NCBI RefSeq assembly: GCF_036373705.1
Contig: NW_027102661.1
Span: 248,001 to 312,000, forward strand
DNA length: 64,000 nucleotides
Reading direction: 5' to 3'
Origin: Amia ocellicauda
Lineage: Eukaryota; Chordata; Actinopteri; Amiiformes; Amiidae
Within the stretch, counting starts at the first letter, position 1. Every line of letters starts with the position of its first letter. Below, one piece after another: positions 1-8,653 of the stretch. The position numbers were made by a program, and so were the translations under genes. The notes under the pieces are model-generated. The model saw nothing but the letters and a program-made list of their open reading frames with translations, ran no database searches and had not been told where the DNA came from.

Positions 1-231
1 TTTGGAAACTCTTTCAAAGGAAGAACGCCCTGAGCTATGACAAGACTTACACTTACCCCAACAAGGTGATGCTCAATGGCTTGTTCAAACAGCTGCTGCT
101 CGTCTTGTGCCACCATCAGACAATCACAGAGCTATTGTGCGTTCTACACCTTACGATAGCAACAAATCTAACTACTGCTTTACTTTAACATTAATAATGA
201 CGGTGACTACGACGACAACAAGAACAACAAG

Positions 232-262
<31 letters not shown>

Positions 263-444
263 ACATCATCAACATCATCAGATTTTAATTAAAAGTGGCT
301 ACACCAGCGTTTACAATTTCAACCTGTCGACGGACGGACGCTCTGAGTGCACCGATTTCGGGCACTCCAATGAAGAAAAACCACCCACCGCCTCCGGGGA
401 ACCACGAGGGCAAGCAGGACGAAAAGGACCGGCCCACAGCAGGC

Positions 445-517
445 TGTTTCCGCCTGATTTCTATCGGGGGACCTTTCGCACGTTAGGCAAACGTGATAAC
501 CGCTACACTACGGAAAC
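445..517 (-). tRNA. tRNA-Val (AAC), degenerate
   Basis: The 73-base cloverleaf region is recognisable and the anticodon loop reads CTAACG. The T-arm has lost the GGTTCGAAACC B-box that the other copies keep. Probably a pseudogene. Confidence 0.6.
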
Positions 518-1058
518 TGACACTGCGGCCTCTTGCTTCGAACGGTTACCGTTGGAGCCTGCTGGTAAAACGGGCTCAGGCGTTTCAGGTCGGCTAGGCT
601 GTGAGATGGCGTCTGTAGTGCCGCGAAAGGATGCCATTTTCACTGACCTGTTTGGCATTGCTAAAGGGCACATCAGGACACTTCGGAAACTCTTTCAAAG
701 GCAGGACGCCCTGCGCTCTGACAGTGCCTGCACTTAGCCCAACAAGGTGATGCTGAATGGCTTGTTCAAACGGCTGGTGGTCTTCCGTCACCACCAGACT
801 ATCAGAGCTATACTGCGCCTTCAACTACATAAGATTAACAGCAATGTCGCCGATCCTGCTACGGTCGTATTGTAACAGCAACAACATGTATCGATTTAAA
901 AGTGTCAGTTCCAGCGCCTCGCAAAGCTACCCTTCTGCGATCGTTTGTTCTCAAGGTCAGGATTTCTTGCCACTCCGAGGAAGAGAAAACAACAGCCACC
1001 CTTGGGGCAGAGAGATGGGGGACGGGTAACACGGCACTGGCACACGTGCACCGCGGGT

Positions 1059-1131
1059 TGTTTCCACCCAGTTTCGAACCGGGGACCTTTCGCGTGTGAG
1101 GCAAACGTGATAGCCACTACACTACGGAAAC
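1059..1131 (-). tRNA. tRNA-Val: tRNA-Val (CAC)
   Basis: A 73-base gene beginning GTTTCCGTAGTGTAGTGG (A-box) with loop CCTCACACG (anticodon CAC), B-box GGTTCGAAAC and 3' end GGAAACA. It closely matches the conserved vertebrate tRNA-Val(CAC). A G-U pair replaces one G-C pair of the T-stem. The nearest T-run on the transcribed strand is tens of bases downstream. Confidence 0.85.
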
Positions 1132-1712
1132 CAACCCGTCCTGTTATTTCGAATAACTCCTATCGAAGCCGGCTGGTAAAACGCACACAGGCGTTTCCCG
1201 TGGGCCAGCCTGTGAGATAAAGGTTTCTATTTTCACTGACCTATATTGCATTGCTCAAGGGCACATCAGGACACTTTGGAAACTCTTTCAAAGGAAGAAC
1301 GCCCTGAGCAATGACAAGACTTACACTTACCCCAACAAGGTGATGCTCAATGGCTTGTTCAAACAGCTGCTGCTCGTCTTGTGCCACCATCAGACAATCA
1401 CAGAGCTATTGTGCCTTCTGCACCTTACGGTAGCAACAAATCTAACTACTGCTTTACTTTAACAATAATAATGACGGCGACCACGATGACAACAAGAACA
1501 ACAACAACAAGAACAACAACAACAACATCATCATCATCATCATCATCAGATTTTAATTAAAAGTGGCTACACCAGCGTTTACAATTTCAACCTGTCGACG
1601 GACGGACGCTCTGAGTGCATCGATTGCGGGCACTCCAATGAAGAAAAGACACCCACCGCCTCCGGGGAACCACGAGGGCAAGCATGACGAAAAGGGCCAG
1701 CCCACAGTAGGC

Positions 1713-1785
1713 TGTTTCCACCCGGTTTCGAACCGGGGACCTTTCGCGCGTTAGGCGAACGTGATAACCGCTACACTACGGAAAC
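1713..1785 (-). tRNA. tRNA-Val: tRNA-Val (AAC)
   Basis: Same fold as the CAC genes but with loop CCTAACGCG, so anticodon AAC. A- and B-boxes are intact. A TTTT run about 20 bases past the 3' end could serve as an RNA polymerase III terminator; the AAC genes share this feature. Confidence 0.85.
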
Positions 1786-3028
1786 TGACACCGCTGCCTC
1801 TTGCTTCAAATGGTTACCGTTAAAGCCTGCTGGTAAAACGGGCTCAGGTGTTTCAGGTCGGCTAGGCTGTGAGATGGCGTCTGAAGTGCGGCGAAAGGAT
1901 GCCATTTTCACTGACCTGTTTGGCATTGCTAAAGGGCACATCAGGACACTTCGGAAACTCTTTTAAAGGCAGGACGCCCTGCGCTCTGACAGTGCCTGCA
2001 CTTAACCCAACAAGATGATGCTGAATGGCTTGTTCAAACGTCTGGTGGTCTTCCTTCACCACCAGACTATCAGAGCTATTGTGCCTTCTACACCTTACGG
2101 TAGCAACAAATCTAACTACTGCTTTACTTTAACATTAATAATGACGGCGACTACGACGACAACAAGAATAACAACAACAACATCTTCATCATCAGATTTT
2201 AATTAAAAGTGGCTACACCAGCGTTTACAATTTCAACCTGTCGACGGACGGACGCTCTGAGTGCACCGATTTCGGGACACTTCGGAAACTCTTTCAAAGG
2301 AAGAACGCCCTGAGCTATGACGAGACTTACACTTACCCTAACAAGGTGATGCTCAATGGCTTGTTCAAACAGCTGCTGCTCGTCTTGTGCCACCATCAGA
2401 CAATCACAAAGCTATTGTGCCTTCTACACCTTACGGTAGCAACAAATCTAACTACTGCTTTACTTTAACAATAATAATGACGGCGACCACGACGACAACA
2501 AGAAAAACAAAAGAACAACAACAACAACAAGAACAAGAACAACAACATCATCATCATCATCATCATATTTTAATTAAAAGTGGCTACACCAGCGTTTACA
2601 ATTTCAACCTGTCGACGGACGGACGCTCTGAGTGCACCGATTTCGGGACACTTAGGATACTCTATCAAAGGCAGGTCGCCCTGCGCTCTGACAGTGCCTG
2701 CACTCAGCCCAACAAGGTGATGCTGAATGGCTTGTTCAAACGGCTGGAGGTCTTCCGTCACCACCAGACTATCAGAGCTATACTGCGCCTTCGACTACAT
2801 AAGAGTAACAGCAATGTCGCTGATCCTGCTACGGTCGTATTGTAACAGCTACAACATGTATCGATTTTAAAAGTGTGAGTTCCAGCGCCTCGCAAAGCTA
2901 CCCTTCTGCGATCGTTTGTTCTCAAGGTCAGGATTTCTTGCCACTCCGAGGAAGAGAAAACGACGGCCGGCCTTGGGGCAGAGAGATGGCGACGGGTAAC
3001 ATGGCACTGGCACGCGTGCACCGCGGGT

Positions 3029-3101
3029 TGTTTCCGCCCGGTTTCGAACCGGGGACCTTTCGCGTGTGAGGCGAACGTGATAGCCACTACACTACGGAAA
3101 A
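3029..3101 (-). tRNA. tRNA-Val: tRNA-Val (CAC)
   Basis: Intact A- and B-boxes and anticodon CAC. The first base is changed (T instead of G), so the acceptor stem lacks its top pair. Confidence 0.8.
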
Positions 3102-3671
3102 CGACCCGTCCTGGCGTTTCGAATGGCTCCCATCGAAGCAGGCTGATAAAACGCGCACAGGCGTTTCCCGTGGGCCAGCCTGTGAGATAAAGGTTTCTAT
3201 TTTCACTGACCTATTTTGCATTGCTAAAGGGCACATCAGGACACTTTGGAAACTCTTTCAAAGGCAGGACGCCCTGCGCTCTGACAGTGCCTGCACTTAG
3301 CCCAACAAGGTGATGCTGAATGGCTTGTTCAAACGTCTGGTGGTCTTCCTTCACCACCAGACTATCAGAGCTATTGTGCCTTCTACACCTTACGGTAGCA
3401 ACAAATCTAACTACTGCTTTACTTTAACAATAATAATGACGGCGACTACGACGACAACAAGAACAACAAGAACAACAACAACAACATCATCATCATCATC
3501 ATCATCAGATTTTAATTAAAAGTGGCTACACCAGCGTTTACAATTTCAACCTGTCGACGGACGGACGCTCTGAGAGCACCGATTTCGGGCACTCCAATGA
3601 AGAAAAGCCACCCACCGCCTGCGGGGAACCACAAGGGCAAGCAGGACGAAAAGGGCCGGCCCAAAGCAGGC

Positions 3672-3744
3672 TGTTTCCGCCCGGTTTCGAACCGGGGACC
3701 TTTCGCGCGTTAGGCGAATGTGATAACCGCTACACTACGGAAAC
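3672..3744 (-). tRNA. tRNA-Val: tRNA-Val (AAC)
   Basis: Anticodon AAC, intact T-arm and B-box, one change near the anticodon stem. It lies about 320 bases from the left end of element copy 1; the spacer between holds a submodule of the array only. Confidence 0.83.
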
Positions 3745-4060
3745 TGACAACGCCGCCTCTTGCTTCAAACGGTTACCGTTGGAGCCTGCTGGTAAAACGG
3801 GCTCAGGCGTTTCAGGTCGGCTAGACTGTGAGATGGCGTCTGAAGTGCCGCGAAAGGATGCCATTTTCACAGACCTGTTTGGCATTGCTAAAGGGCACAT
3901 CAGGACACTTCGGAAACTCTTTCAAAGGCAGGACGCCCTGCGCTCTGACAGTGCCTGCACTTAACCCAACAAGGTGATGCTGAATGGCTTGTTCAAACGG
4001 CTGGTGGTCTTCCGTCACCACCAGACTATGAGAGCTATACTGCGCCTTCAACTACATAAG

Positions 4061-4245
4061 AGTAGATAGTAGGGTTTTTTGGGCGCGGCCTATTTTGTTA
4101 TGACGTATGCCCTAAGCTTATTAATATTCCTACGTCATAATTGGGGGGCGTGATTTTAGGTAGAGTTATTTCCTTAATTATTCCTACGTCATATCCGTCA
4201 GAAAGTGTGCACCCATAAAACCCTGAACAACAAGGCCACCCATAA
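4061..4245 (+). repeat. Left terminal inverted repeat, copy 1
   Basis: This 185-base segment is the reverse complement, with few mismatches, of 45593-45777 at the right end of copy 3. It begins 5'-AG, as Polinton ends do. It contains three TGACGTA motifs (one direct, two inverted), which resemble ATF/CREB sites. Confidence 0.88.
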
Positions 4246-4289
4246 ATACCCCCACCCCTCTGAAGGCAACGCCCCGAAACTCTCCTCTC

Positions 4290-4297
4290 TATTTAAG
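4290..4297 (+). promoter_or_regulatory. TATA-like box of the first early gene, copy 1
   Basis: TATTTAAG lies about 67 bases upstream of the ATG at 4364 and downstream of the ATF-like sites in the terminal repeat. The equivalent box in copy 3 is at 30364-30371. Confidence 0.5.
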
Positions 4298-4363
4298 AAC
4301 CCGCGCTTCTATTAGACAATACCTCTTTAATTCTCAGCTTCTGAAACATCCCGCTTCTTCATC

Positions 4364-4768
4364 ATGTCCAGCGACATCAACATGAAACCCCGCAAGAAAC
4401 AATCCCGGGCAAGGGTTCCTGTACTCACCAATTTGAAGATTGAACGCTCCTGGGTGTTGTTCTGGGGGGCTCGACGGGGTTACCGCTTTAAAAGGGATCC
4501 CAGCTATGTTGGAGTGGAGCTTCTTGCTTTGGGAGAGAAGGAGGGTACGTTGGAACCTTTTGAGACGGTAATTGAATACTCTTATGAGGACTGGTTGAAG
4601 GTGATGGCCTGGAGAGATCTGGGGCTTGTGGATAAGACTCTAGAAGGCTTGCAAGAGGGTCCAAGAGAATGCGAAATGGAGTCTCCGACTCAGGGTTTTG
4701 AAAGGTGTGAATGGGAAAGCTTGCAGAACTACGACAGACGACGTGTGGGGTTATGGAGGGGGGTCTGA
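4364..4768 (+). CDS. Early protein 1, short form (copy 1)
   Basis: Open frame of 134 aa, first gene after the terminal repeat. Its N-terminus is basic (KPRKKQSRAR) and is followed by a block WVLFWGARRGYRFKRDPSYV. I do not recognise the family. The place next to the terminus and the TATA-like box suggest an early regulatory role like that of adenovirus E1A, but no LxCxE motif is visible. The same gene in copy 3 (30438-31148) is 236 aa; the product here is shorter. Confidence 0.6.
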   Translation: MSSDINMKPRKKQSRARVPVLTNLKIERSWVLFWGARRGYRFKRDPSYVGVELLALGEKEGTLEPFETVIEYSYEDWLKVMAWRDLGLVDKTLEGLQEGPRECEMESPTQGFERCEWESLQNYDRRRVGLWRGV

Positions 4769-4871
4769 CGGCTCAGGGGCTACTCTCTTCTAAGAGGGTG
4801 GTGTGTCGTGATGTAGTGAAGAGATAGGATAAAAGGTGCAACAATTCATTCATGGTTTAAAATTAAAGAGA

Positions 4872-5720
4872 ATGTCTTACCCGAAAGCTGCGGACGTCGA
4901 CAGGCTCTACAGGCCTCTTCAAACCCGGGATCACCCCTGGTTCTATTCCCCAGATTTTGTATACACTCTGGAACCCTTTGACTGTGGTTACTCTCCAAGA
5001 CCTCAGACCCCGGTCCCTCAGGACGAAACAACATGCGGTGCGATGGATGTCCAAATGAGTCTCGGGGATCCCCAGCCTCTGGAGCTCATGGAGGGCCTCG
5101 ATTTTGCCGAACTGTCTACCGTCTGTGCGTCTCAGGAGGGGGTCAGTCCAATGGATGGAGAAACACCCCACAAACCACCAGGCGACCCAATGAGCATCGG
5201 ACTGTCCCGGGGGCGTGATGAAGACGCAGGATTTTTGCCCGGGGTATGTGACCAAGTAAGCAGAGTGGTTAAAAGCACCCTGGTGTATATTCTGAGTGCT
5301 CTCATCGACCGAGCTCTGAAAGAAGTCTGTCGGGGGTGTGAAGTGAATCACCCCAGTCAGTTGAGACACAGTTGTTTGTTTGAACCAGACCGTTACTATT
5401 TCCTGTTCTATTTCAACGTGTTTTACAGAAGACTGAACAAACCGTGGCTGAAACCGGCACTAATCAAGGCGCTCTCTTACTCCCACATACATGTCACTGC
5501 GGGACAAGTCCAGAAAATCATAGATGAGATTTTGCTGGAGCTGAAAAAGGAGCCGTTTATAATAGAGAAACTTGGGCAGCTGCTCAATGACCTGGATGAG
5601 CCGAGTAGAAAAACCGCTGGCAAGCTAAAAGCTTATTTCTTCCGTAAAGAAGTTAAAGCTGGGGGCAGCGACGAAGAATTCGACATCTACGCCACTGATT
5701 CAGACTCTGACCTGAACTAA
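4872..5720 (+). CDS. Early protein 2 with Cys/His cluster (copy 1)
   Basis: Frame of 282 aa. The ATG at 4872 is chosen because copies 4 and 5 begin there and upstream codons in the frame are not ATG. The N-terminal half is Pro-rich and probably disordered. The middle carries CRGCEVNHPSQLRHSC, a C-x2-C-x3-H...H-x-C cluster that could bind zinc. A helical region follows (residues about 170-255), then an acidic tail rich in Ser and Asp (DEEFDIYATDSDSD). Function unknown. It sits where adenoviruses carry E1B-type genes, with a TATA-like GGATAAAAGG about 40 bases upstream. Confidence 0.65.
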   Translation: MSYPKAADVDRLYRPLQTRDHPWFYSPDFVYTLEPFDCGYSPRPQTPVPQDETTCGAMDVQMSLGDPQPLELMEGLDFAELSTVCASQEGVSPMDGETPHKPPGDPMSIGLSRGRDEDAGFLPGVCDQVSRVVKSTLVYILSALIDRALKEVCRGCEVNHPSQLRHSCLFEPDRYYFLFYFNVFYRRLNKPWLKPALIKALSYSHIHVTAGQVQKIIDEILLELKKEPFIIEKLGQLLNDLDEPSRKTAGKLKAYFFRKEVKAGGSDEEFDIYATDSDSDLN

Positions 5721-5732
5721 GGGACTTTGAAC

Positions 5733-6125
5733 ATGGGGAATGTTCTGGACTGCTTCTGCAACTGGTTCTGTCATCAACACTCTGCAGCTAACCTGAGAGC
5801 GCTATTACACCATGTGCTTGACAGAAAAGTAGCCAACGCGAGCCTTTTCTCTACAGATTTAACCATCGATGAGGATCAACTTTCAAACCTGGAAAAGTTA
5901 ATGGCTGCTGTAACAAAGACCGGGGGGTACGAACACTGGGATGAAGGGCTCAAGGGGGCCAAGAATGATATTAGGCCATTTCATCAACATCTGTATGACC
6001 TTTTACTGAGCATGTTTAATACACCTCTGTTTACTTTTAAAATAGGTCATATTGTTGTTTTATTTACATATGTAACTGAGGTGTGTGCCTACAAGATAAA
6101 GAAACAGGTATATTTGTTGATATAG
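5733..6125 (+). CDS. Bcl-2-like early protein (copy 1)
   Basis: Frame of 130 aa from the ATG at 5733; the codon upstream in the same frame is TTG. It begins MGNVLDCFC, a typical N-myristoylation site followed by cysteines that could be palmitoylated, so membrane attachment is likely. Near the C-terminus FKIGHIVVLFTYVTEVCAYK resembles the Bcl-2 BH1 segment (NWGRIVALF type). Adenovirus E1B-19K and other viral Bcl-2 proteins block apoptosis at mitochondria, and this gene occupies a similar place. The frame ends shortly after CAG/GTATAT, a possible splice donor, so a BH2 exon may be spliced on. Bcl-2 membership is an inference from one motif. Confidence 0.5.
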   Translation: MGNVLDCFCNWFCHQHSAANLRALLHHVLDRKVANASLFSTDLTIDEDQLSNLEKLMAAVTKTGGYEHWDEGLKGAKNDIRPFHQHLYDLLLSMFNTPLFTFKIGHIVVLFTYVTEVCAYKIKKQVYLLI

Positions 6126-6236
6126 ATCAAGTAACCAATCATCTGATTTCTTTTTGTCTGGACCGTAGAAAAAATTGTTGTGTATGTTATACTTTTCTCA
6201 AATGTCTAAAAAGGGGTATCTGCTCTCCTGAAGTTG

Positions 6237-6242
6237 AATAAA
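6237..6242 (+). terminator. Poly(A) signal AATAAA of the early region, copy 1
   Basis: AATAAA follows the Bcl-2-like gene by about 110 bases and precedes the next promoter by 8 bases. The same pair occurs in all five copies (copy 3: 31857-31862). Confidence 0.5.
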
Positions 6243-6250
6243 AAACCTTG

Positions 6251-6257
6251 TATAAAA
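6251..6257 (+). promoter_or_regulatory. TATA box before the integrase, copy 1
   Basis: TATAAAA lies 41 bases upstream of the integrase ATG at 6298, immediately after the early poly(A) signal. A pyrimidine-poor TTTGACAG just before the ATG could instead act as a weak splice acceptor. In copy 3 the box is at 31871-31877. Confidence 0.5.
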
Positions 6258-6297
6258 ACTTTGCGCATAGTGTGGGTCTGTGTGGTTATTTGACAGA

Positions 6298-7389
6298 ATG
6301 ACTCGGCAAGCTCCCCAAATGCAGGAACTATACTACAACCCAGCCAAGATTGGGGGTTTGGCGGGTAAGAAGGGTTTTCAAAGAGGACTCGCTGAGGCCG
6401 GAGTGAAGGTTAATGATGTGGTTGTTTCAGAATGGTTACGGGAACAAGACGCCTATACCTTACATAAACCTCTCAGGATTAACTTTAAAAGAAACCGCGT
6501 ATATGCAACTGACATAGATTCACAATGGCAAATGGATCTAGTCGATATGTCAAATTTATCAAAACATAACAATGGTCACAAATTGATGTTGATGTGTATC
6601 GATGTGTTATCAAAATATGCCTGGGCTCGCATTCTACATAATAAAACAGGTCGGGCGGTGACAAGGGCCTTTGAGGATATATTGTCCCAGGGTCGATGTC
6701 CTAAAAAACTGCAGACTGATAAAGGAAAAGAGTTTCTCAACAGAGAATTTCAGAATCTACTGAAGAGACACAAAATACATCATTTCACCACCGGTAATGA
6801 GCTTAGGGCATCGGTATTGGAGAGGTTTAACCGCACCATAAAGACCAAAATGTGGAGATATTTTACAGCGGTCAACACGTTCAAGTATTTTGATAAAGTT
6901 CAGGATTTTATCGATGCTTACAACCAAGGGTATCACACCAGTATTAAAATGAAGCCATTAGATGTTGATCAAAGTAATTCTTTTAAGGTCTATAAAAAAT
7001 TATACGGACCATTTATTAAGAAGGGAAAAACTACTTATTAGTTCAACATCGGTGATGTGGTTCGCGTTTCAAAGCTAAGGAGTACTTTTGCCAAAGGTTA
7101 TGAACAAACATTTTCTGACGAATATTTTACAGTTACCGAACAGTTGGCTAGAGACCCCCCCGTGTACCGGTTAAAAGACTATGACAGGGAGGATATAGAA
7201 GGAACGTTTTACGAAGCCGAGTTACAAAAAATTATTGTGGGTAAAGACAGTGTATACAGAGTTGAAAAGATATTAGCTGAAAAAACCCAGAACCGGAAAA
7301 AATATGTGTTGATGAAATGGCTTGGATGGCCTGAAAAGTTCAATAGTTGGGTCCCGGAACAACAGGTTTGCGATATTCAATCCTTATAA
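6298..7389 (+). pseudogene. Polinton integrase with chromodomain (copy 1), broken
   Basis: Retroviral-type DDE integrase (rve fold) that inserts the element. Visible in order: an N-terminal region; the core with WQMDL (Asp about residue 80), LQTDKGKEF (Asp about 141) and LERFNR (Glu about 175); then a C-terminal chromodomain, YRVEKILAE...KWLGWPEKFNSWVP. Chromodomains bind methylated histone tails and may steer integration. Broken once in this copy. Confidence 0.88.
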
Positions 7390-7393
7390 CAAC

Positions 7394-8160
7394 ATGCCCG
7401 CGGGTGTGTTGGGGGCATTACTTTCGATTCTCAAGATGGAATCAGGAGGCTTCTACGTGACTCTACCCAGTAATGCCTCTCTCGATATATATCCTAAAAA
7501 TGAAATATCCAGTTACACGGTACAATTTGGAAAATCTATAGATCTAAGGGGGTCGTGGGAAGTGGGGTTGGCGGAAATACAGTATCCTTACACTTGGGCT
7601 GTTTTACAAGATAAGGATGCCACCTTCGCCATTTTTGATGATGTTAAAAAGAGTCAATGGACATTCACGATACAAGGAGGTTATTATGACAATGTGGATA
7701 GATGAGATGCATAAACAGTTCTCAGAAGGCACCCCCAACATCAAGCTATATTACAACCCTATTAAAAACAGAGTGTACAAGGTGTCAAAACCAGGTATTA
7801 GCATTCAAACCAGCGGCCAACTGGGGCGTATATTTGGGTTCTATTCTGACACAGAGAGCAGGTTCTCAGAAGTGGTGGGGCGGCTTTTACACTCTTTATG
7901 TGTATACGGATATCATAACCCACCAGAGGGTTGGGGATAGTTATGTCCCCCTTTTGAGAAATGTACTTATTAAAGGTAAAAGCAATGACATGGTCACAAT
8001 TACTTATGACAAACCACACTACGTACCAGTCTCAAAGACCCACTTTGACAACATCACGATCGAAGTATAATCGGATCAGAATATCAACGTACCCTTCCGC
8101 TTCGGTAAAGTTAATGTCAAACTACATTTTCGACCCCTGAAACAGTGTGTACATTATTAA
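7394..8160 (+). pseudogene. Penton-type minor capsid protein (copy 1), broken
   Basis: Family of about 250 aa with the signature GGFYVTLPSNASLDIYPKN and SWEVGLAEIQYPYTW, typical of the Polinton minor capsid (single jelly-roll, penton) protein. The start is either the ATG at 7394 or the one at 7436. No copy in this window has an undamaged frame. Confidence 0.7.
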
Positions 8161-8161
8161 A

Positions 8162-8651
8162 ATGGCTACCTCGAGGGGTTATGTAGATCCTAGCGCCTAT
8201 GTGGATTATTACAAGATGCAAGATGGAACGGCTTGCCCGGTATTGTAGGAGCCCCCACAATGTATGGCGCCGGTCGAGGAGGACTCTTTCGTGGTCTCTT
8301 TAGAATGGCCATACCCCTGCTTAAGAGAGGCTTTGCTATAGCCAGACCCCACTTGAAATCAGCGGCTAAAAATATTGTTAGTGACGTGTTCACCAATGTT
8401 ATGAACCGGGCAGCTAGCCATGAGCATCAGGAGGGTTCGGGTCTCATGGTAATGGCGAGGAAGGGGGGTAAAAGAAGAAACAGCATGTGTCCACCAGGGG
8501 GCGACAAAGATCCGTGGCTAACAAAAAACGAAGAATCTCTCATTCTCCAACATATCGTGGAAACACTCGGAGAAGGAAGCAGCACAAGAAAAAACCTGCA
8601 TAAAGAAAGTATCAAAGAAAGAAAAATAGAGCCTCAGGATACATCTTTTAA
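8162..8651 (+). pseudogene. pVI-like virion protein (copy 1), broken
   Basis: Starts one base after the penton stop. See the open copy at 24145-24633 for domains. Broken here. Confidence 0.65.
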
Positions 8652-8653
8652 AC

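Larger units (their letters stand above)
1..4060. repeat. Host tRNA-Val tandem array, block 1
   Basis: Tandem array whose fullest unit is about 1.27 kb (same sequence at 1 and again at 1274). A unit carries one tRNA-Val(AAC) and one tRNA-Val(CAC) gene, both on the minus strand. It also has two diverged versions of a spacer submodule (GGACACTTYGGAAACTCTTT followed by ACGCCCTG) and one composite AAC/ATC microsatellite. Microsatellites lie at about 207-280, 1488-1548, 2151-2193, 2487-2567 and 3446-3507. Around 2273 and 2645 the repeat jumps from one submodule to the other, so the AAC tRNA segment is missing. I see no protein gene in the spacers; the short open frames recur because the repeat recurs. 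Confidence 0.85.

Noticed and set aside
295-486. Recurrent 63-aa frames beginning MATPAFTISTCRRTDA in the array
   Set aside because: They run through the tRNA gene in the antisense direction and recur only because the repeat recurs; start codons vary.
594-824. Recurrent minus-strand 76-aa frames (MKAQYSS...VLPLKEFPKCPDVPF)
   Set aside because: Non-coding spacer submodule; no conserved start context, no known family, and copies are interrupted freely.
2387-2845. 152-aa frame with poly-Gln and poly-His runs
   Set aside because: The runs are a translated AAC/ATC microsatellite.
1-4060. CRISPR-like array because of regular repeats
   Set aside because: The repeats are long tRNA-bearing units of about 1.27 kb, not short repeats with unique spacers, and the context is eukaryotic.
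4863-5369. Minus-strand open frame of 168 aa opposite early gene 2 (repeated at 20838 and 47121)
   Set aside because: It is the antisense shadow of a conserved gene; no family resemblance and no promoter of its own.
4364-5720. LxCxE retinoblastoma-binding motif in the early proteins
   Set aside because: Searched by eye in early proteins 1 and 2; no L-x-C-x-E was found (the sequence VCRGCE does not fit).
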